Positions 62,501-64,000 of a stretch of DNA of 64,000 bases are shown here, piece by piece. The translations under genes and the position numbers were made by a program. The notes under the pieces were generated by a model. That model was not told the origin of the DNA and did not search any database. It saw only the letters and a program-made list of their open reading frames with translations. The stretch is from Apostichopus californicus (taxonomy: Eukaryota; Echinodermata; Holothuroidea; Aspidochirotida; Stichopodidae): positions 15,925 to 79,924 of the forward strand of contig JAIPMN010000453.1 in assembly GCA_020650975.1 (NCBI GenBank). The letters run 5' to 3'. Numbering within the stretch: the stretch's first letter is position 1; every line of letters starts with the position of its first letter.

Positions 62501-63921
62501 AGATGAATAGGAAGCCAGGTTGCAAGACAACTACTATAACACTAAGTCTATAATTCTCCTGATTTTATTACTCTATCCCTCTCTCTTCCGTTTTTCAGCT
62601 GTTTCTCATATCTTTCTAGTGGTGCTTTAAGAAGGCAAATGAACCGAGACATTTGCACATATGCAACCTAAACACCTCAGTCCATAAAGAGATATCTAAG
62701 GTTGCCAACAACAACCTGTTACAACACCATGTACCTTTAAGCCCCCAGGCTCCTTGAACTTTGACCTTAAGTCCAATCTCGGGGTCATATCTGAAGAAAT
62801 GTGTCGGGTCCATCTGTTTGGGTTTCCTATTGAGCAGACTTGCCTTCCACTCCAATCGCTTCAGAATCCAAGCTGTGAGTTCAGCATTCCCCGGATCTGA
62901 CAACAAGCAAACGAAACAATAAAAATGCAGCAAAGTCCGGACTTAAATTCGACCTTGATTTCCAATGTTATATATCAAGAAATGAAAGAAACATTTAAAG
63001 GCATTGAAGACTCGCCCCAAACCGCGTACCGCGCTCTGAAAAAGTTAACTTTCCGTTGCTTGCAAGTGAAGTTTTCTTCTTGTCGCTACAAAATGCAGAC
63101 AGTAATGAAACGTGATACCTTGTTATTTTTTATCTAGACTTGAGATGTCCATCGCTGCTATGTACACTGTGTTGTGGGTATTGACCGTAGCTGTATGTAC
63201 TGACTGTACACTAGTGTCTAATTACCGACGGTAGCAAGCTGCTGTGTGTGTATTTTCTGGGATCAATGGTGGTGTCTAACACTTCTGTTACACCTCATTC
63301 GAAACTAGGTCAGATTACCAGCATCAGACATTTCTTTGTGCGCCAGTCTTCACACCCTTTAAGTGACAATCTGTGTTGACAGGGCAGTTGAAGAGGTTGC
63401 AGTACATGTAGCATCAACAAGTTCCTCTTACATGTTATCACCCTACCCTCCAAATTTTTACCTGCCCGCTAACACAAAAGTTCCATAAAAGAGATGACTC
63501 TGTCCATACAGAAAGCTTTACACTCAAGTTATTCTATCCATTCACCTGTTCACCGAGGCATCTGGGAGTAGCACCAATGACCTCAGCCCCACCCTGGGGC
63601 TTAGAAACAAGAACAAAAATATTAGTTTTCTGACAGCTTATAAAGGCCTCTTTGCCCAAACCCTGGAGGATGATGGGTTTAGGCAATAAAACATGGCAAT
63701 GTACATCATAATACAAAGTTTAATTTAAAAGGACATGAATCACTCGACTCCTTACCATCATCAAGACCCGCCTCTTCTGTCCTTAATGTAAGAGCAACTT
63801 CTCGTTCTGTCCTCCGCTTGGGTCCCTCATGAATCTCTTCACGTTCCTTAACAGTCGTGTGTTCAGACTGGTTGAGGGCAGTGTAACTTGACAGCTTAAA
63901 TGGAGGTCTATCGACAATTGT
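59576..63921 (-). CDS. Unrecognised minus-strand gene with a possible C2-like domain, 3' part (seven coding exons)
   Basis: Exons in transcript order are 63921-63756, 62896-62735, 62227-62070, 61288-61073, 60769-60617, 60027-59851 and 59626-59576. All have AG/GT borders and compatible phases (0,1,1,0,0,0,0), joining to 360 residues and a TAG stop. The 5' part lies beyond the window. Residues 62-72 read LTAWILKRLEW. Residues 89-110 hold FFRYDPEIGLKVKV and GAWGLKG, and residues 206-213 hold GWTVVPLF. A strand-rich segment with an opening LKVKVQGAWGL and a later GW..(V/L)PLF resembles C2-type folds of ciliary and membrane proteins, but this is inference. I do not recognise the family; CCDC17-like or other ciliary proteins were considered without clear match. 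The tail after 59851 in the open frame looks intronic, because a GTAAGT donor follows and a short exon NTALIQSGLKPLTEDK completes the protein. The first listed exon has a weaker acceptor context (A-run before AG). Confidence 0.8.
60259..60327. repeat. Two-copy 34-bp tandem duplication in an intron
   Basis: Two diverged copies open with GACCAT and share CGCCCAT and AATATGCTAGGT. The duplication lies in the intron between the exons ending at 60617 and starting at 60027 of the minus-strand gene. Confidence 0.6.
60830..60965. repeat. Degenerate GAGTACAAG-type short repeat
   Basis: The motif GAGTAC or its near variants (AAGTAC, GGTAC) recurs about ten times, often followed by AAG or GAG. The period drifts between roughly 6 and 15 bases. 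It is intronic in the minus-strand gene and non-coding. Confidence 0.45.
61502..61793. mobile_element. hAT-like MITE with 8-bp target site duplication
   Basis: The 292-bp insert is flanked by exact GCATAACT copies at 61494-61501 and 61794-61801. It begins CAGGGGAGTAGGGAGG and ends CTACGCGCCTG; the reverse complement of the end begins CAGGCGCGTAG, so the termini are imperfect inverted repeats. An 8-bp duplication with CAGG-type ends is the signature of hAT transposons. Inside are GGGGCAAAA near one end and GGTTGCCCCC near the other, again inverted-like, and no coding capacity. It lies in the intron between 62070 and 61288 of the minus-strand gene. Confidence 0.82.
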
Positions 63922-64000
63922 CTTTTTTTTTCAATAAAAAAATAAAATGAAAAAAGTAAAAATGATTAGACAGGAAAGATTTCCAAGAAATGAAATTCCC

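Noticed and set aside
1-64000. CRISPR array
   Set aside because: The 20-41-bp tandem arrays have no unique spacers and the genome is eukaryotic; they are minisatellites.

Overview
This window looks like nuclear DNA of a multicellular animal. Its genes are split by GT-AG introns, intergenic DNA is AT-rich and full of microsatellites and minisatellites, and there are degraded LINE pieces and a small hAT-type element. No bacterial, organellar or viral layout is visible. The mix of repeats and the very long RS-rich ARL6IP4 suggest a marine invertebrate deuterostome, possibly an echinoderm such as a sea cucumber; this lineage guess is an inference, not proven by any single marker.

Region 1-47,280 holds no gene I can identify with confidence. 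The open reading frames there are mostly of chance length. It contains tandem duplications (147-465, 9593-9712, 12301-12414), minisatellites (2111-2167, 11308-11463, 21195-21729, 30050-30371), a long ATAC-type microsatellite (19612-19942), a dispersed repeat seen four times, a hairpin motif with the consensus core of a hammerhead ribozyme (5865-5892), and many long C or G homopolymers. One possible terminal exon on the minus strand is at 33208-33366. Much of this stretch may be one or more introns of a minus-strand gene whose likely first exon and promoter lie at about 47.29-47.36 kb.

Region 47.3-51.4 kb is a regulatory and intergenic stretch: full CRE/ATF sites, an 18-bp perfect palindrome, a two-unit dispersed repeat (48.29-48.53 kb) and a decayed LINE reverse-transcriptase piece (49.55-50.06 kb, minus).

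Region 51.4-56.8 kb holds the one clearly named gene, ARL6IP4 (SRp25/SRrp37-like), on the plus strand. It has four coding exons, joins in frame to 870 residues, has a hugely extended RS/K-rich region and the family's conserved C-terminal domain. Intron 3 carries the 3' end of a LINE that runs almost to the last splice acceptor.

Region 58.8-64 kb holds the 3' part of a minus-strand gene, converging on ARL6IP4. Seven coding exons join in frame to 360 residues ending at a stop. The product has features that recall a C2-like fold, but I do not recognise the family. Its 3' UTR appears to contain a 41-bp minisatellite of about 14 units, and one intron contains a 292-bp hAT-like MITE with an exact 8-bp target duplication.
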